NCBI GenBank assembly: GCA_030528155.1
Contig: JAUMZL010000008.1
Span: 1-64,000 of the forward strand
Reading direction: 5' to 3'
Length of the DNA stretch: 64,000 bases
Origin: Aerococcus sp.
GTDB taxonomy: Bacteria; Bacillota; Bacilli; Lactobacillales; Aerococcaceae
Positions within the stretch are counted from its first letter, which is position 1. Every line of letters starts with the position of its first letter. A model generated the notes under the pieces. It was not told the DNA's origin and did not search any database. It saw only the letters and a list, made by a program, of their open reading frames with translations. Of this stretch, positions 1-8,665 are shown piece after piece. The position numbers and the translations under genes are program-made.

Positions 1-96
1 CTTTAGTTAGATTATTTTTTGTATTTTGATGTCTACTTGACAGGGTGCAGTTCACATTGTACCCACCTTTACATTCTTTATCTATTTTCTTAACGA

Positions 97-387
97 TCAA
101 TCACTATTATAATCACGATACAATTGTTGGATTGAGTCTACTAATTCCGTTTTTGCTGTTGATAAATTAGCCATAGTGGTATGTATAAACAGCTCATTAT
201 CTTCACTCGTTTTCACGGCACCGCTGTTGATTGTCACATCCACGCCATGGCTTTCTAAATTATCGATTGTCCACCCGTCATCCGTCACAATAATTGACCC
301 ATCATCTAAATACTCAACATAAATAATGATTGATTCCCCGTACCCATCAAAATAAGGAGTCACAATTTCTTCTACCACGGTATTCAC
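97..387 (-). CDS. DUF1828-like protein, short form
   Basis: A 96-residue protein on the minus strand. The stretch around residues 6-45 (EIVTPYFD, then IIIYV, then IIVTDDGWTI) looks like the N-terminal part of DUF1828 proteins, and the end (AKTELVDSIQQLY) resembles the end of that domain. The middle part usual in the family, about 25 residues, seems missing. The start is a GTG with a poor ribosome site, and the frame stays open for another 18 codons upstream without an ATG, so the true start is unsure and the gene may be reduced. It lies about 60 bases after the XRE gene on the same strand and is probably co-transcribed. Function unknown. Confidence 0.55.
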   Translation of the reverse strand: MNTVVEEIVTPYFDGYGESIIIYVEYLDDGSIIVTDDGWTIDNLESHGVDVTINSGAVKTSEDNELFIHTTMANLSTAKTELVDSIQQLYRDYNSD

Positions 388-449
388 TTCCCGTTCAATT
401 GGTGTTGATACATTTTTTACATGTTGACTGTGACTGAAGTTTAATTAGT

Positions 450-806
450 TTATCTATTACTGTCTTCAATTTTTTTAACGTAGGTAATCACCAATTGCTG
501 TTGATCGACGGATAATGCTTGAAAATGTAGCAATAGCTGAGCTTCTATTTCAGATGGTTGTTTAAAACGAGGGTCAATATCCGATACTTCCAAACCAAAA
601 AAGCGGGCTATTTTGGTAATGTTAGTCACCACGGGAAGAGAAGTCCCCTTAACATAACTGGTTAATGTGCTTTTTGGGATACCCGTTTTTTTGGATAATT
701 CGGCTTGTGTGACTTTTTGTTGTTCAAGCAATGTATTAATGTTTTGGGAAATGGTCTTCATGATGCGTTTATCTAGTGGCGTGAGTTCACCGCGTCCTCT
801 TGACAT
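450..806 (-). CDS. XRE-family transcriptional regulator
   Basis: A 118-residue protein with an N-terminal helix-turn-helix at about residues 22-75 (VTQAELSKKTGIPKSTLTSY is the DNA-reading part) and a short C-terminal helical tail with no peptidase domain. This matches small phage-repressor or toxin-antitoxin type XRE regulators. The start is secured by AAAGGAGG a few bases upstream of ATG. The region just upstream holds a strong promoter facing the other way (878-906), so it probably represses that promoter and itself. A direct repeat ACGAT with 10-base period (read on the minus strand, about 830-850) lies in its own leader and could be the operator. Confidence 0.85.
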   Translation of the reverse strand: MSRGRGELTPLDKRIMKTISQNINTLLEQQKVTQAELSKKTGIPKSTLTSYVKGTSLPVVTNITKIARFFGLEVSDIDPRFKQPSEIEAQLLLHFQALSVDQQQLVITYVKKIEDSNR

Positions 807-877
807 ACTATTACCTCCTTTGTTATTAGCATATCGTTTTAAATCGTATAGTCAATAATAAAAAAGAGAGAAAGGTA

Positions 878-906
878 TTGACGTACGAATTAAATGGTAT
901 TATAAT
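878..906 (+). promoter_or_regulatory. Divergent sigma-A promoter
   Basis: TTGACG at 878-883 and TATAAT at 901-906 with a 17-base spacer, close to consensus. It reads away from the XRE gene into the small ORF at 936. The XRE protein is the obvious candidate regulator. Confidence 0.75.
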
Positions 907-935
907 AATATCAGAAAGTTGAGAGGAGGTAAAGA

Positions 936-1010
936 ATGAGTAAACAAAAAAGAAGAAGCCCATTAAGAACTTCTTCTTCAAACTCAAAATCCTATTCAAA
1001 AATTGGCTAG
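936..1010 (+). CDS. Small basic peptide ORF (24 codons)
   Basis: ATG at 936 follows GAGAGGAGG with good spacing and sits about 25 bases after a near-perfect promoter. The peptide is 24 residues, rich in Lys, Arg and Ser (starts MSKQKRRSPLRTSS). Too short for family assignment. It may be the first gene of a divergent transcript controlled by the XRE repressor, or the surviving start of a longer, decayed gene. The promoter and ribosome site are real; expression is inferred. Confidence 0.45.
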   Translation: MSKQKRRSPLRTSSSNSKSYSKIG

Positions 1011-1153
1011 CGACCATAGAATTTGAGATTGAGTTTAAAATTAAACGGTAAGGTTTGAAAGGTGGTGGAATACCCCTTCCCCTAAATGGGGGACAACCTA
1101 CCAACAGTTTATCATTCTAGATACCTTCTCTCAAGAGAAAGAGATGAAAGCGT

Positions 1154-1294
1154 ATGAATAAAGAAAAGTGGTTTGGTCATTATCAGTTCACCACCATTAA
1201 CGATGAAGATAACCGTACAGTAGATTTAGATATTAAAGTGGGGATCATTCCAACGATAATCATTATAGCCGTTATTTTGATAATGGTGCTGTAA
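1154..1294 (+). CDS. Small single-pass membrane protein (46 aa)
   Basis: ATG at 1154 opens 46 codons. The first 28 residues are polar (MNKEKWFGHYQFTTINDED) and the last 17 form one hydrophobic helix (about residues 30-46, rich in Ile and Val), so an N-out or C-tail-anchored membrane peptide is likely. The ribosome site (AGAAAGAG) is weak. It lies between the XRE promoter and the Fic remnant. No family recognised. Confidence 0.45.
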   Translation: MNKEKWFGHYQFTTINDEDNRTVDLDIKVGIIPTIIIIAVILIMVL

Positions 1295-1299
1295 ACGTG

Positions 1300-1448
1300 A
1301 TCGCTTCAAAATCTGATAGAATGACGGCAATTAAAGGGCTTGAGTGACTACCGCCTAAAGTAACTGTCAAACAAGCGTTAGAATTATACAAAAAAATGCT
1401 AAGATTAAGTCTGCAGTTGGCAAGCTCAATTCAGAGCTTGGTCATTCT
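1300..1448 (+). pseudogene. Decayed 5' end of the fic gene
   Basis: Reading from 1300, one frame gives IKGLE, a TGA stop, then LPPKVTVKQALELYKK, which is the usual N-terminal segment of Fic proteins with a Fic_N domain. At a run of seven A (about 1389-1395) the frame is lost, and the next frame continues the same protein (AKIKSAVGKLNSELGHS) straight into the open reading frame at 1449. So two lesions are visible: a nonsense codon and a one-base shift. A -1 slip on the A7 run would restore the frame but not remove the stop. Confidence 0.7.
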
Positions 1449-2456
1449 ATGGTTAGTACTCAATTGATTCAGATGTTGACATTTAATGAATCTGTACAAT
1501 CTACCAGAATTGAAGGTACTCAGGTCACTTTTTCAGATATTATTGAAGAGGCAACAAGAAAAAATAAGAGTACAGAAGTGATCGAAGTAGAAAATTACAT
1601 TAACGCGCTGTCTGAGGAAATTGAGTTAATCCATAGCGGAATGCCTATCTCATCTCGATTGATTAAACAGCTGCATACTATTCTAATGGGAAAGAATGCG
1701 CGTGATACAACGGCATTAGCAGGAGACTTTCGAACGGTCCAAAATTTTATTGGACCGACGAAAAAAATTGAAGATGCGGGATATATTCCAGTCGAAGCGC
1801 AGGAGATCGGTAGCTACATGACTAATCTGGAATATTTCATTAATGGCGAAAGTCACCCATCTTTTGCTAAGGAAGTAGATATAGCGTCAGAATACTTATT
1901 AGATGAATCATCAGATCCATTGATAAAGGCGGCAATTCTGCACGCGCAATTTGAATCGATCCATCCTTTCTTAGATGGAAACGGACGTATGGGGAGAATT
2001 TTAATTGTATTGAGTACAATGAAAGATGGGTTGGTACATGCCCCAGTATTCTTTGTTAGTGAAGAATTAGAAAAAGAACGGTTACGTTATTACAACTATC
2101 TCAATGGTGTTAGAGGCAAAGAGGCAGACTGGTTTTCCTGGATTGATTTTTTCCTTGATGCTTGTCAAAGAATGGCTGAGAACATGCTGACAAAACTAGA
2201 GGCGATCACTCGATTAGCAGATGATGGGGTAAAGGCCATTGAATCGAAGAATGGTACCATCAATCATATATGGTTAGCAACATTTATTAAACCATTTGTT
2301 ACAACTAGAGAAGTCGCCGACCGTTTAGGAATTAGTGTAACGACCGCTCGAAAAGGATTGAATCAATTAGTAGAACTCAAGCTTATTGATGTGGATAAGG
2401 CACTGACGAGAAACAAGGTCTATGTTAATTATGATTTGTTACGGATTTTAGGATAG
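1449..2456 (+). CDS. Fic-domain protein (core intact, N-terminus lost)
   Basis: Residues 1-335 hold the Fic core with the AMP-transfer loop HPFLDGNGRMGR (about residues 177-188), and near the start the inhibitory motif STRIEG (S/TxxxE[G/N]), as in Fic proteins whose inhibition helix precedes the core. The C-terminus carries a winged-helix-like segment (TTREVADRLGISVTTARKGL). Family members transfer AMP or a related group from a nucleotide to target proteins. The first ~45 residues are separated by a frameshift and a stop, and the ATG at 1449 has no ribosome site, so expression is doubtful. If made, the protein keeps both the catalytic loop and its inhibitory helix. Confidence 0.75.
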   Translation: MVSTQLIQMLTFNESVQSTRIEGTQVTFSDIIEEATRKNKSTEVIEVENYINALSEEIELIHSGMPISSRLIKQLHTILMGKNARDTTALAGDFRTVQNFIGPTKKIEDAGYIPVEAQEIGSYMTNLEYFINGESHPSFAKEVDIASEYLLDESSDPLIKAAILHAQFESIHPFLDGNGRMGRILIVLSTMKDGLVHAPVFFVSEELEKERLRYYNYLNGVRGKEADWFSWIDFFLDACQRMAENMLTKLEAITRLADDGVKAIESKNGTINHIWLATFIKPFVTTREVADRLGISVTTARKGLNQLVELKLIDVDKALTRNKVYVNYDLLRILG

Positions 2457-2640
2457 ATACATTTTTTTATTTACTTTCAGGAGGGATCACCGCTGCCATT
2501 TCCCCTAAATCTCCCCTAAAAGTGTAAGTTTAATTAAGTCTCAGTAAGTTTTTGATTATATAAAAGTTAATGGTTGTTGATATGACAATGCTTATGGTAA
2601 CGGTGTTTTGTTCATACTATGAGATATTTTCTATACATAG

Positions 2641-2672
2641 AAAACGCCCACCTCAGTACTAGGCGGGCGTTT
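2641..2672. terminator. Hairpin between fic and usp
   Basis: Arms AAACGCCCACCT and AGGCGGGCGTTT form a strong stem with a short loop. It ends the usp transcript on the minus strand (followed by TTTTCT) and may also serve fic. Confidence 0.7.
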
Positions 2673-2691
2673 ATAGTAAATGGGTATTTTT

Positions 2692-3153
2692 TTACGCTTT
2701 ATCGGGGTCAGAACGAACAACGAGTACATCGCATGGTGCGTGACGGACAACATATTCAGTGACCGACCCGAGGAAGAGCCGTTCCATTGCGCTCCGCCCC
2801 GTGGCACCAATTACGATGAGATCTGTGGCATAAAGGTCAGGCAAACTCTCGCAGATCTGTAACCGTGGTGAGCCATACTCCAGAATAGATTTCACATGTG
2901 GGAGATTGTGAGCTTTAGCGTGTGATTCATAACTAGTGAGTAACGCTTTCCCTTGCGTAATAATATCTTCACGTAATTGTTCTTCATACGCCCCATTATC
3001 ACCGGTTTGAATGATTTGGGTGTCGACAACATGGGTAATCATTAATTGCGCATTCTCATTGTCTTTCGCCATTTGGACTGCTTTTTTGAAGGCAAATTCA
3101 GCTTCCTGCGAACCATCGACAGGAACGAGAATGTGTTGGTATTGCTGTGACAT
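2692..3153 (-). CDS. Universal stress protein, UspA family
   Basis: A 153-residue single-domain Usp protein. The ATP-binding signature G-x2-G-x9-G-S/T is present near the C-terminus (GATGRSAMERLFLGS), and the N-terminus has the typical ILVPVDGS strand-loop. Such proteins are cytosolic dimers that bind ATP and help survival under stress; the exact target is unknown. The ATG at 3153 was chosen over the GTG three codons upstream because AGGAG lies 10 bases before it. A TGCTATAAT extended -10 sits at about 3227-3235 on the minus strand. Confidence 0.9.
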   Translation of the reverse strand: MSQQYQHILVPVDGSQEAEFAFKKAVQMAKDNENAQLMITHVVDTQIIQTGDNGAYEEQLREDIITQGKALLTSYESHAKAHNLPHVKSILEYGSPRLQICESLPDLYATDLIVIGATGRSAMERLFLGSVTEYVVRHAPCDVLVVRSDPDKA

Positions 3154-3226
3154 TGTGATCACGCTCCTTGCGCTATTTATGATTTTTGTCGTCCGAATAG
3201 AACGGCAATGCTAATGGCCTACACTT

Positions 3227-3232
3227 ATTATA
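3227..3232 (-). promoter_or_regulatory. Extended -10 promoter of usp
   Basis: Read on the minus strand the sequence is TGCTATAAT, an extended -10 element about 75 bases upstream of the usp start. No good -35 is seen. Confidence 0.5.
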
Positions 3233-3357
3233 GCATATTTTTACCGTTTTAGGGTGGTGCGCCTCTCGCTAGTCATCACTGCGCAGCGCGTTGACATTTT
3301 TCTCTCTATTGGTAGGCCGCTGAGTAAAGGTGAACTGCCAATCGGTTACTTAGTCCT

Positions 3358-4644
3358 CTAGCGCTTCTTCTTTTTCAGTTGTTCATGATACTGCCGTTGT
3401 TGCTCGAGGGCTTTTTCGTAATTACCTGTGTCACTCGCTTGGTAGTAGTGTTTTCCTTGTAAAGTTTCAGGCAGGTACTCTTGGTCCACCCAGTGCCCCG
3501 GGAAATCGTGTGGGAATTGATACCCAATGCCCCGTCCCATTGCTTTAGCTCCATTGTAATGCGCATCACGCAGGTAAGCGGGGATTTGACCGCTCTTGCC
3601 ATTGCGCACATCGTTTAAAGCAGCGTCAATGGCAGCAATAGCTGAGTTAGATTTAGGGCTCAAGGCAATATCAATAATGGCATTAGCCAGCGGAATTCGT
3701 GCTTCCGGCAGGCCAATCTGCTGGGCGGCTTGTACCGCCAGTACTGTGCGACTCACGGCTTGTGGATTGGCGAGACCAACATCTTCGTAAGCACATACCA
3801 TCAAGCGCCGACAGAGGCTATTAAGATCCCCAGCTTCAATCAAACGCGCGGCATAGAGGAGGGCGGCGTCTACATCACTGCCGCGCAGGCTCTTCTGTAG
3901 AGCTGAGATCACATCATAATGGTTATCGCCATCCGCATCATGATCAAAGGCTTTACGCTGTAAGGATTCTTCGGCTACGGTGAGGGTAATTACAATGTTC
4001 CCCTCCGCATTGGGTGGCGTAGAGAGAACAGCTAATTCCAATGCATTGAGGGCACTGCGCAAGTCCCCATTGGAAGCTTCAGCGAAATGGGCTTTAGCAT
4101 CATCATTAAGCACTACTGAATATTGTCCCAACCCGCGCTCTTTGTCTACTAGAGCACGCTCTAATCCCATAATCAAGTCTTTTTCACTGAGAGGGTGCAC
4201 TTCAAAAATCTGCGTCCGCGAGCGAATGGCCGGATTGATGTTGATATAAGGATTCTCAGTGGTCGCGCCGATCAGGACTACCCGGCCGCTTTCTAAATGA
4301 GGCAGGAGAAAATCCTGTTTGGCTTTATCGAGACGATGAATTTCATCCAGTAAGAGGACCACACCTCCACTAAATTGTCCTTCCGAAACCACCGATTGCA
4401 GATCTTTTTTGCTATCCGTGGCGGCGTTCAGCTGGCGAAAAGCCATATGGGTTGACCCGGCAATCGCGCTGGCAATACTGGTTTTTCCGGTGCCAGGTGG
4501 GCCGTAGAGGATCATCGAGGTGAGTTTTTTAGCCGCTACCATGCGGCGAATAATTTTATTGGGTCCCACTAAATGCGTCTGTCCAATCACTTCGTCAATC
4601 GTCCTCGGTCGCATACGAAAGGCGAGGGGTTCTTTTTCGTTCAT
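3358..4644 (-). CDS. rarA: Replication-associated recombination ATPase RarA
   Basis: A 428-residue AAA+ ATPase of the RarA/MgsA/WRNIP1 family, which acts at stalled replication forks. Walker A GPPGTGKTS lies near residue 48, Walker B LLLDEIHR near residue 103, followed by a clamp-loader-like lid and the C-terminal tetramerisation domain (LPEARIPLANAIIDIALSPKSN region). Length fits the family. The frame is open 71 codons further upstream to a TTG, but the ATG at 4644 has AAAGGAG 7-8 bases before it and matches the family N-terminus (LAFRMRPRTIDEVIGQ). Monocistronic, divergent from gshAB. Confidence 0.93.
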   Translation of the reverse strand: MNEKEPLAFRMRPRTIDEVIGQTHLVGPNKIIRRMVAAKKLTSMILYGPPGTGKTSIASAIAGSTHMAFRQLNAATDSKKDLQSVVSEGQFSGGVVLLLDEIHRLDKAKQDFLLPHLESGRVVLIGATTENPYININPAIRSRTQIFEVHPLSEKDLIMGLERALVDKERGLGQYSVVLNDDAKAHFAEASNGDLRSALNALELAVLSTPPNAEGNIVITLTVAEESLQRKAFDHDADGDNHYDVISALQKSLRGSDVDAALLYAARLIEAGDLNSLCRRLMVCAYEDVGLANPQAVSRTVLAVQAAQQIGLPEARIPLANAIIDIALSPKSNSAIAAIDAALNDVRNGKSGQIPAYLRDAHYNGAKAMGRGIGYQFPHDFPGHWVDQEYLPETLQGKHYYQASDTGNYEKALEQQRQYHEQLKKKKR

Positions 4645-4955
4645 GGTATGGCTCCTTTCTAAAAAGTAGTAACGCCACCAGTATAGCACATCCCCCAAAG
4701 AGAGCCGAATGCCTTGATTGCAAGCGATGAGTGTGTGGATTGAGTGGAGATGACAACGAAAACGCTCTTGTTTCTCAGCTAAAAAGGAGGGGATCGGCGA
4801 TACGTGATCAATGAGAAAAGCAACATCATCCTCCGTGTCAAAGGAGAGTGGATCCAACTTACTTATACTTACTTTTGCCTATTAATTGGGGGCGAATTGA
4901 TAGCGCTCTGTTAGTTAAGCGTGATAGAATAATGACACATTAGGGAGGAAACGGC
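4645..4955. promoter_or_regulatory. Divergent control region rarA / gshAB
   Basis: No separate gene seen here. On the minus strand TGCTATACT at about 4680 is an extended -10 for rarA. On the plus strand TGATAGAAT (4922-4930) is an extended -10 for gshAB, 26 bases before its ATG. The rarA frame happens to stay open through most of this stretch, which looks protein-like but lacks a usable start. Confidence 0.5.
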
Positions 4956-7241
4956 ATGAATCGATTGCAGACATTATTAGTAAGTCCAAAATACCGCGCA
5001 AACTTCCAAAAAACGACACTGGGAATTGAGCGGGAAGACCATCGTGTACATACAGACGGCACACTGGTAAAGACTCACCATCCTAAGACGATTGATGGGG
5101 CAAAAACCAATCCATATATTAAGCGTGATTTTGCAGAGTCGCAGTTAGAGCTGGTGACGCCAGTGACACATCAAGTCAAGGAATTGATGCAGTGGCTGGA
5201 AGCGACCCACGTGGTGACGTTGCGCTCACTTCCGGCTGACGAGCGGATGTGGACCGACAGCATGCCACCTGCGATTATCGATGAAAAAGACATTCGTGTT
5301 GCTCAGTTTAACGATAATCCGGAAGCGGTAGCCTATCGCAATCACTTGATTGAAACATATGGGAAACGACTTCAAACCATCAGTGGCATTCATTTCAACT
5401 GGGGATTAGATCCTGAGTGGATTTCAAAGCTTTACCAAGAACTCGCACCAGAGGAATCGAGGACGGCATTTCAATCCGCCTTATATTTAAAGATTGCGAG
5501 AAGTTTTCTGTGTTGGCAGTGGCTGATTATTTACCTTTTTGGGAACAGCCCATTTGCGGATGAGTCCTTTTATCCAACACCAAACTCAGCCTTTACCCAT
5601 CCACTCCGAAGCATTCGCAATTCACGCTTTGGGTATCGCAATGCCCCTGATGTTAAGGTGTCTTATCATTCCTTAGCGCGCTATGTATCCACCCTGGAGG
5701 AAAACGTTCAGTCTGGACGTTTATCTGCGGAAAAAGAACTCTATGCCACGGTGCGTCTGCGCGGGGCCAATCATGCGCGCAAGTTACTCAAGCAGGGCAT
5801 TCAATATTTGGAGTTCCGCCTGTTTGATATTCAGGGGCAAGAGCCGTGCGGAATTACGGCAAGCGATGTGCAGTTTATGAACTATTTTGCTCTTTATCTG
5901 TTGTATCGCGATGAAACTGTCACAGATGAGGCCATTGAACGTGGCAATCAACGCGCGATCGCTGTTGCTGAAGAAGATTGTCGTCAAGTGACGGCTTACC
6001 AGGAAGAGGGATTGGCATTTCTCGATGGGATGCGACAGTTCCTCATTGAGTTAGCCGTTCCGAGTGAAATCACTGCGCTGGTTGATACGATGCGAGAGCG
6101 CTTGTTGGATCCGATGCAAACGCCGGCCGCTCAAACCGTTCAACAAGCGCCAACGGTTCAATCATGGTTAGAGCTCTCCCTTGAGCGCGCCAAAAGATAT
6201 TATCAAGCAGCACTAGAGGCACCATATGCTTTGCGGGGATTTGAAGATATGGAACTATCCACGCAAATTTTGATAGCAGATGCGATTCAACAAGGCATCC
6301 AGGTGGAAATTCTCGACCGCACCGATCAGTTCTTGCGCTTGAGTTATAACGACCACGTGGAATATGTGCGTTCTGGCAATATCACGAGTCGGGATGACTT
6401 CATTTCTTATTTCAAACAGGGCAACAAAGTAGTGACGAAGCGGATCATGCAGGGAGCAGGCTTTCCAACCCCTCATGGCGAAACGATCACAAAAAGGGAC
6501 GATTTATCTAGCATCGTTTCACGCTATCAAGGGCAACCGCTTGTCGTGAAACCTAAGGCAACCAATATGGGTATTGGTATTTCTATTTTCAAGCAGGGAG
6601 CGAGCGCAGAGGACCTAAAGCGAGCCCTTCACTTGGCCTTTGAAGCCGATGATACAGTGATGATTGAATCCTTCGCACGAGGAACAGAGTATCGTTTCTT
6701 CGTATTGAATGGTAAAACGAAAGCCGTGTTGTTGCGGATTCCAGCCAATGTCACTGGTGACGGCCAGCAGACCATACGGGAATTAGTACGAGCGAAAAAT
6801 GAGGATCCGTGGCGAGGAGACAACCACCGCACGCCACTGACAAATATCCAACTGGGAGAAGCCGAAGCATTGAATCTCAAACAGCAGGGGTTAACCTTTG
6901 ATTCAGTACCAAAAGCCGGTGTAAGGGTCTGGTTGCGTGAAAACTCCAACGTCTCAACAGGGGGTGACTCCATCGATGTGACCGATGATATGGAGCCATC
7001 TTACCTAGCAATTGCGAGTGCGATGGCAAAGGCACTAGATGTCAAAATAACCGGGCTTGATTTGATGATTGAAGATCGCCATCAACCTGCGATTAGTACG
7101 CCAGGAGAAAACAACTATACTTTTATTGAAAGTAATTTCAATCCGATGATGATGATGCATATCTATCCCGAGGAAGGACCGGGACGCCGTCTGACCAAAG
7201 ATCTGCTGCAATTCCTCTTCCCGGAGAAACCAATAAAATGA
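4956..7241 (+). CDS. gshAB: Bifunctional glutamate-cysteine ligase / glutathione synthetase
   Basis: A 761-residue fused enzyme (GshAB, also called GshF) that makes glutathione from Glu, Cys and Gly in the cytosol. Residues ~1-450 are the glutamate-cysteine ligase part (LGIEREDHRV start, FAESQLELVTP metal-binding Glu region). Residues ~480-755 are an ATP-grasp ligase (VVKPKATNMGIGI, RFFVLNGKTKAVLLR, FIESNFNPMMMMH). Length is usual for Gram-positive GshF. GGGAGGAAAC precedes the ATG. Its stop overlaps the first possible start of the desulfurase gene downstream, so the two are one transcript. Confidence 0.96.
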   Translation: MNRLQTLLVSPKYRANFQKTTLGIEREDHRVHTDGTLVKTHHPKTIDGAKTNPYIKRDFAESQLELVTPVTHQVKELMQWLEATHVVTLRSLPADERMWTDSMPPAIIDEKDIRVAQFNDNPEAVAYRNHLIETYGKRLQTISGIHFNWGLDPEWISKLYQELAPEESRTAFQSALYLKIARSFLCWQWLIIYLFGNSPFADESFYPTPNSAFTHPLRSIRNSRFGYRNAPDVKVSYHSLARYVSTLEENVQSGRLSAEKELYATVRLRGANHARKLLKQGIQYLEFRLFDIQGQEPCGITASDVQFMNYFALYLLYRDETVTDEAIERGNQRAIAVAEEDCRQVTAYQEEGLAFLDGMRQFLIELAVPSEITALVDTMRERLLDPMQTPAAQTVQQAPTVQSWLELSLERAKRYYQAALEAPYALRGFEDMELSTQILIADAIQQGIQVEILDRTDQFLRLSYNDHVEYVRSGNITSRDDFISYFKQGNKVVTKRIMQGAGFPTPHGETITKRDDLSSIVSRYQGQPLVVKPKATNMGIGISIFKQGASAEDLKRALHLAFEADDTVMIESFARGTEYRFFVLNGKTKAVLLRIPANVTGDGQQTIRELVRAKNEDPWRGDNHRTPLTNIQLGEAEALNLKQQGLTFDSVPKAGVRVWLRENSNVSTGGDSIDVTDDMEPSYLAIASAMAKALDVKITGLDLMIEDRHQPAISTPGENNYTFIESNFNPMMMMHIYPEEGPGRRLTKDLLQFLFPEKPIK

Positions 7242-7258
7242 AAGGAACGATAACAAAG

Positions 7259-8395
7259 ATGACAAGTGAGGGCATTTACTTGGACTATGCCGCAACGACG
7301 CCAATGAGCGCGGCAGTGGTGGAAACTATGAGTGAGGCACTGGCGAATGATTTCGGTAACGCCTCCAGTCTATATGCGTTGGGGCGCCAATCACGCGCGA
7401 AAATTGAACGCGTGCGAGAGCAAATTGCACGCACGCTCAATGCTCAACCGGAAGACATTATTTTCACCAGTGGCGGAACAGAAGCCAATGATAGTGCCAT
7501 CCTCCAGACTGCCAAGCGCTTAAAAGGCAAAGGTAAACACATTATTACTACGGCTGCTGAGCACTCCAGCGTCTATCAAACCATGAAATTGCTAGAAGAG
7601 TGGGGTTACCGAGTGACGTATCTCGATTTTGATGAAGAGGGACACATCGCTATGGATGATTTGGCCCGTGCAGTGGATGATGAAACGACGATGGTCGCTA
7701 TTATGGCAGGGAATAATGAGGTGGGCTCCCTGCAAGATATCAAAACTATTGGTGAATTTTGTGTAGAACACGAGCTTTTCTTCCAGACAGATACTGTGCA
7801 GACCTACATGAACGTACCGATTGATGTGGAAGCCTACCATATTGATGCCCTCTCACTGTCGGGTCATAAACTCTACGGCCCAAAAGGAATTGGGTTTATG
7901 TATTATCGTTATGCGAAAGCCCATTTTAAATCGTATTTGCCAGGAGGAAACCAAGAAAACCAGCACCGGGCAGGAACAGAATCCGTGCCGCTGATTGTCG
8001 GGTTAGGCAAAGCTATTGAGTGGTTTGAAAAAAATCAAGACGCACACCGCCAACATTTGATCGACCTGCGTCATTATTTCTTGGCAGGGGCAGAGGCACG
8101 CGGATTGACATTCGAAGTGAATGGCCCTAAAGACCCGGAATTACCGCACATTCTCAATCTCTATTGGCCAAACCATCCGAGTGATCAAGTTCTGATCAAA
8201 CTCGATTTAAAAAATATCTATCTCTCAGCTGGATCGGCTTGCACCGCGGGCAGCTTGGAGCCAAGCCGAGTATTGGTATCGATGTATGGTGCAGATTCTC
8301 CGCGGGTCACTGAGAGTTTGCGCTTGTCCTTTGGGGAGCCAACGACAACTGAAGAACTCGATGCCGTCCTCGACGCCCTGGCTGACATCCAGTAG
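7259..8395 (+). CDS. Cysteine desulfurase (NifS/IscS-like)
   Basis: A PLP enzyme that takes sulfur from cysteine as a persulfide. Visible residues: YLDYAATTP N-terminal signature, the PLP lysine in SLSGHKLYGPKG (Lys204) and the catalytic cysteine in SAGSACTAG (Cys328). About 378 residues. An ATG seven codons upstream (7238) overlaps the gshAB stop and cannot be excluded. Downstream lie DUF1831 and mnmA, the same neighbourhood as Bacillus yrvO-mnmA, so this enzyme most likely feeds sulfur to MnmA for tRNA 2-thiouridine rather than serving general Fe-S assembly. That role is inferred from context. Confidence 0.93.
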   Translation: MTSEGIYLDYAATTPMSAAVVETMSEALANDFGNASSLYALGRQSRAKIERVREQIARTLNAQPEDIIFTSGGTEANDSAILQTAKRLKGKGKHIITTAAEHSSVYQTMKLLEEWGYRVTYLDFDEEGHIAMDDLARAVDDETTMVAIMAGNNEVGSLQDIKTIGEFCVEHELFFQTDTVQTYMNVPIDVEAYHIDALSLSGHKLYGPKGIGFMYYRYAKAHFKSYLPGGNQENQHRAGTESVPLIVGLGKAIEWFEKNQDAHRQHLIDLRHYFLAGAEARGLTFEVNGPKDPELPHILNLYWPNHPSDQVLIKLDLKNIYLSAGSACTAGSLEPSRVLVSMYGADSPRVTESLRLSFGEPTTTEELDAVLDALADIQ

Positions 8396-8625
8396 AAATA
8401 TTCAGGGGATAGTGGTTAAGTCACATGAGAAAGCAACCAATAATATTCGGTGTGTTGCTGGCTTTGATGAGTAGCATGCAAGAGATGACCGAGCAGGAAA
8501 AATGCGCCCCAGGATGAATAGGCAAGCAAAAAGGATTATCAAGGCTTTTTCTTATTGAGCAAGTGATAAATTTTGGAAGAAGAGGACCATTGGAGAATGA
8601 GTCTTCCTCTGCATTAACTTCATGG

Positions 8626-8631
8626 TATAAT
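8626..8631 (+). promoter_or_regulatory. Promoter of the DUF1831 gene
   Basis: TGGTATAAT is an extended -10, 35 bases before the ATG at 8666. No convincing -35. The rest of 8396-8625 shows no supported gene. Confidence 0.5.
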
Positions 8632-8665
8632 GAGGAGAGAATAGTAGAGGAAAGGAACTGAGATT

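Noticed and set aside
826..1104. Minus-strand ORF of 92 codons facing the XRE promoter
   Set aside because: It runs through the divergent promoter and the ribosome site of the small plus-strand ORF, and has no ribosome site of its own.
1..2500. Prophage or integrative element
   Set aside because: A phage-type repressor is present but no integrase, excisionase or structural gene is seen in the window; the left edge is cut.
4645..4857. In-frame 71-codon extension of RarA to a TTG start
   Set aside because: It has no ribosome site, RarA homologues start at the ATG at 4644, and the rarA promoter element lies inside this stretch.
8425..8517. Short ORF with a signal-peptide-like start after the desulfurase gene
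   Set aside because: About 30 codons with a badly placed ribosome site and no promoter of its own.
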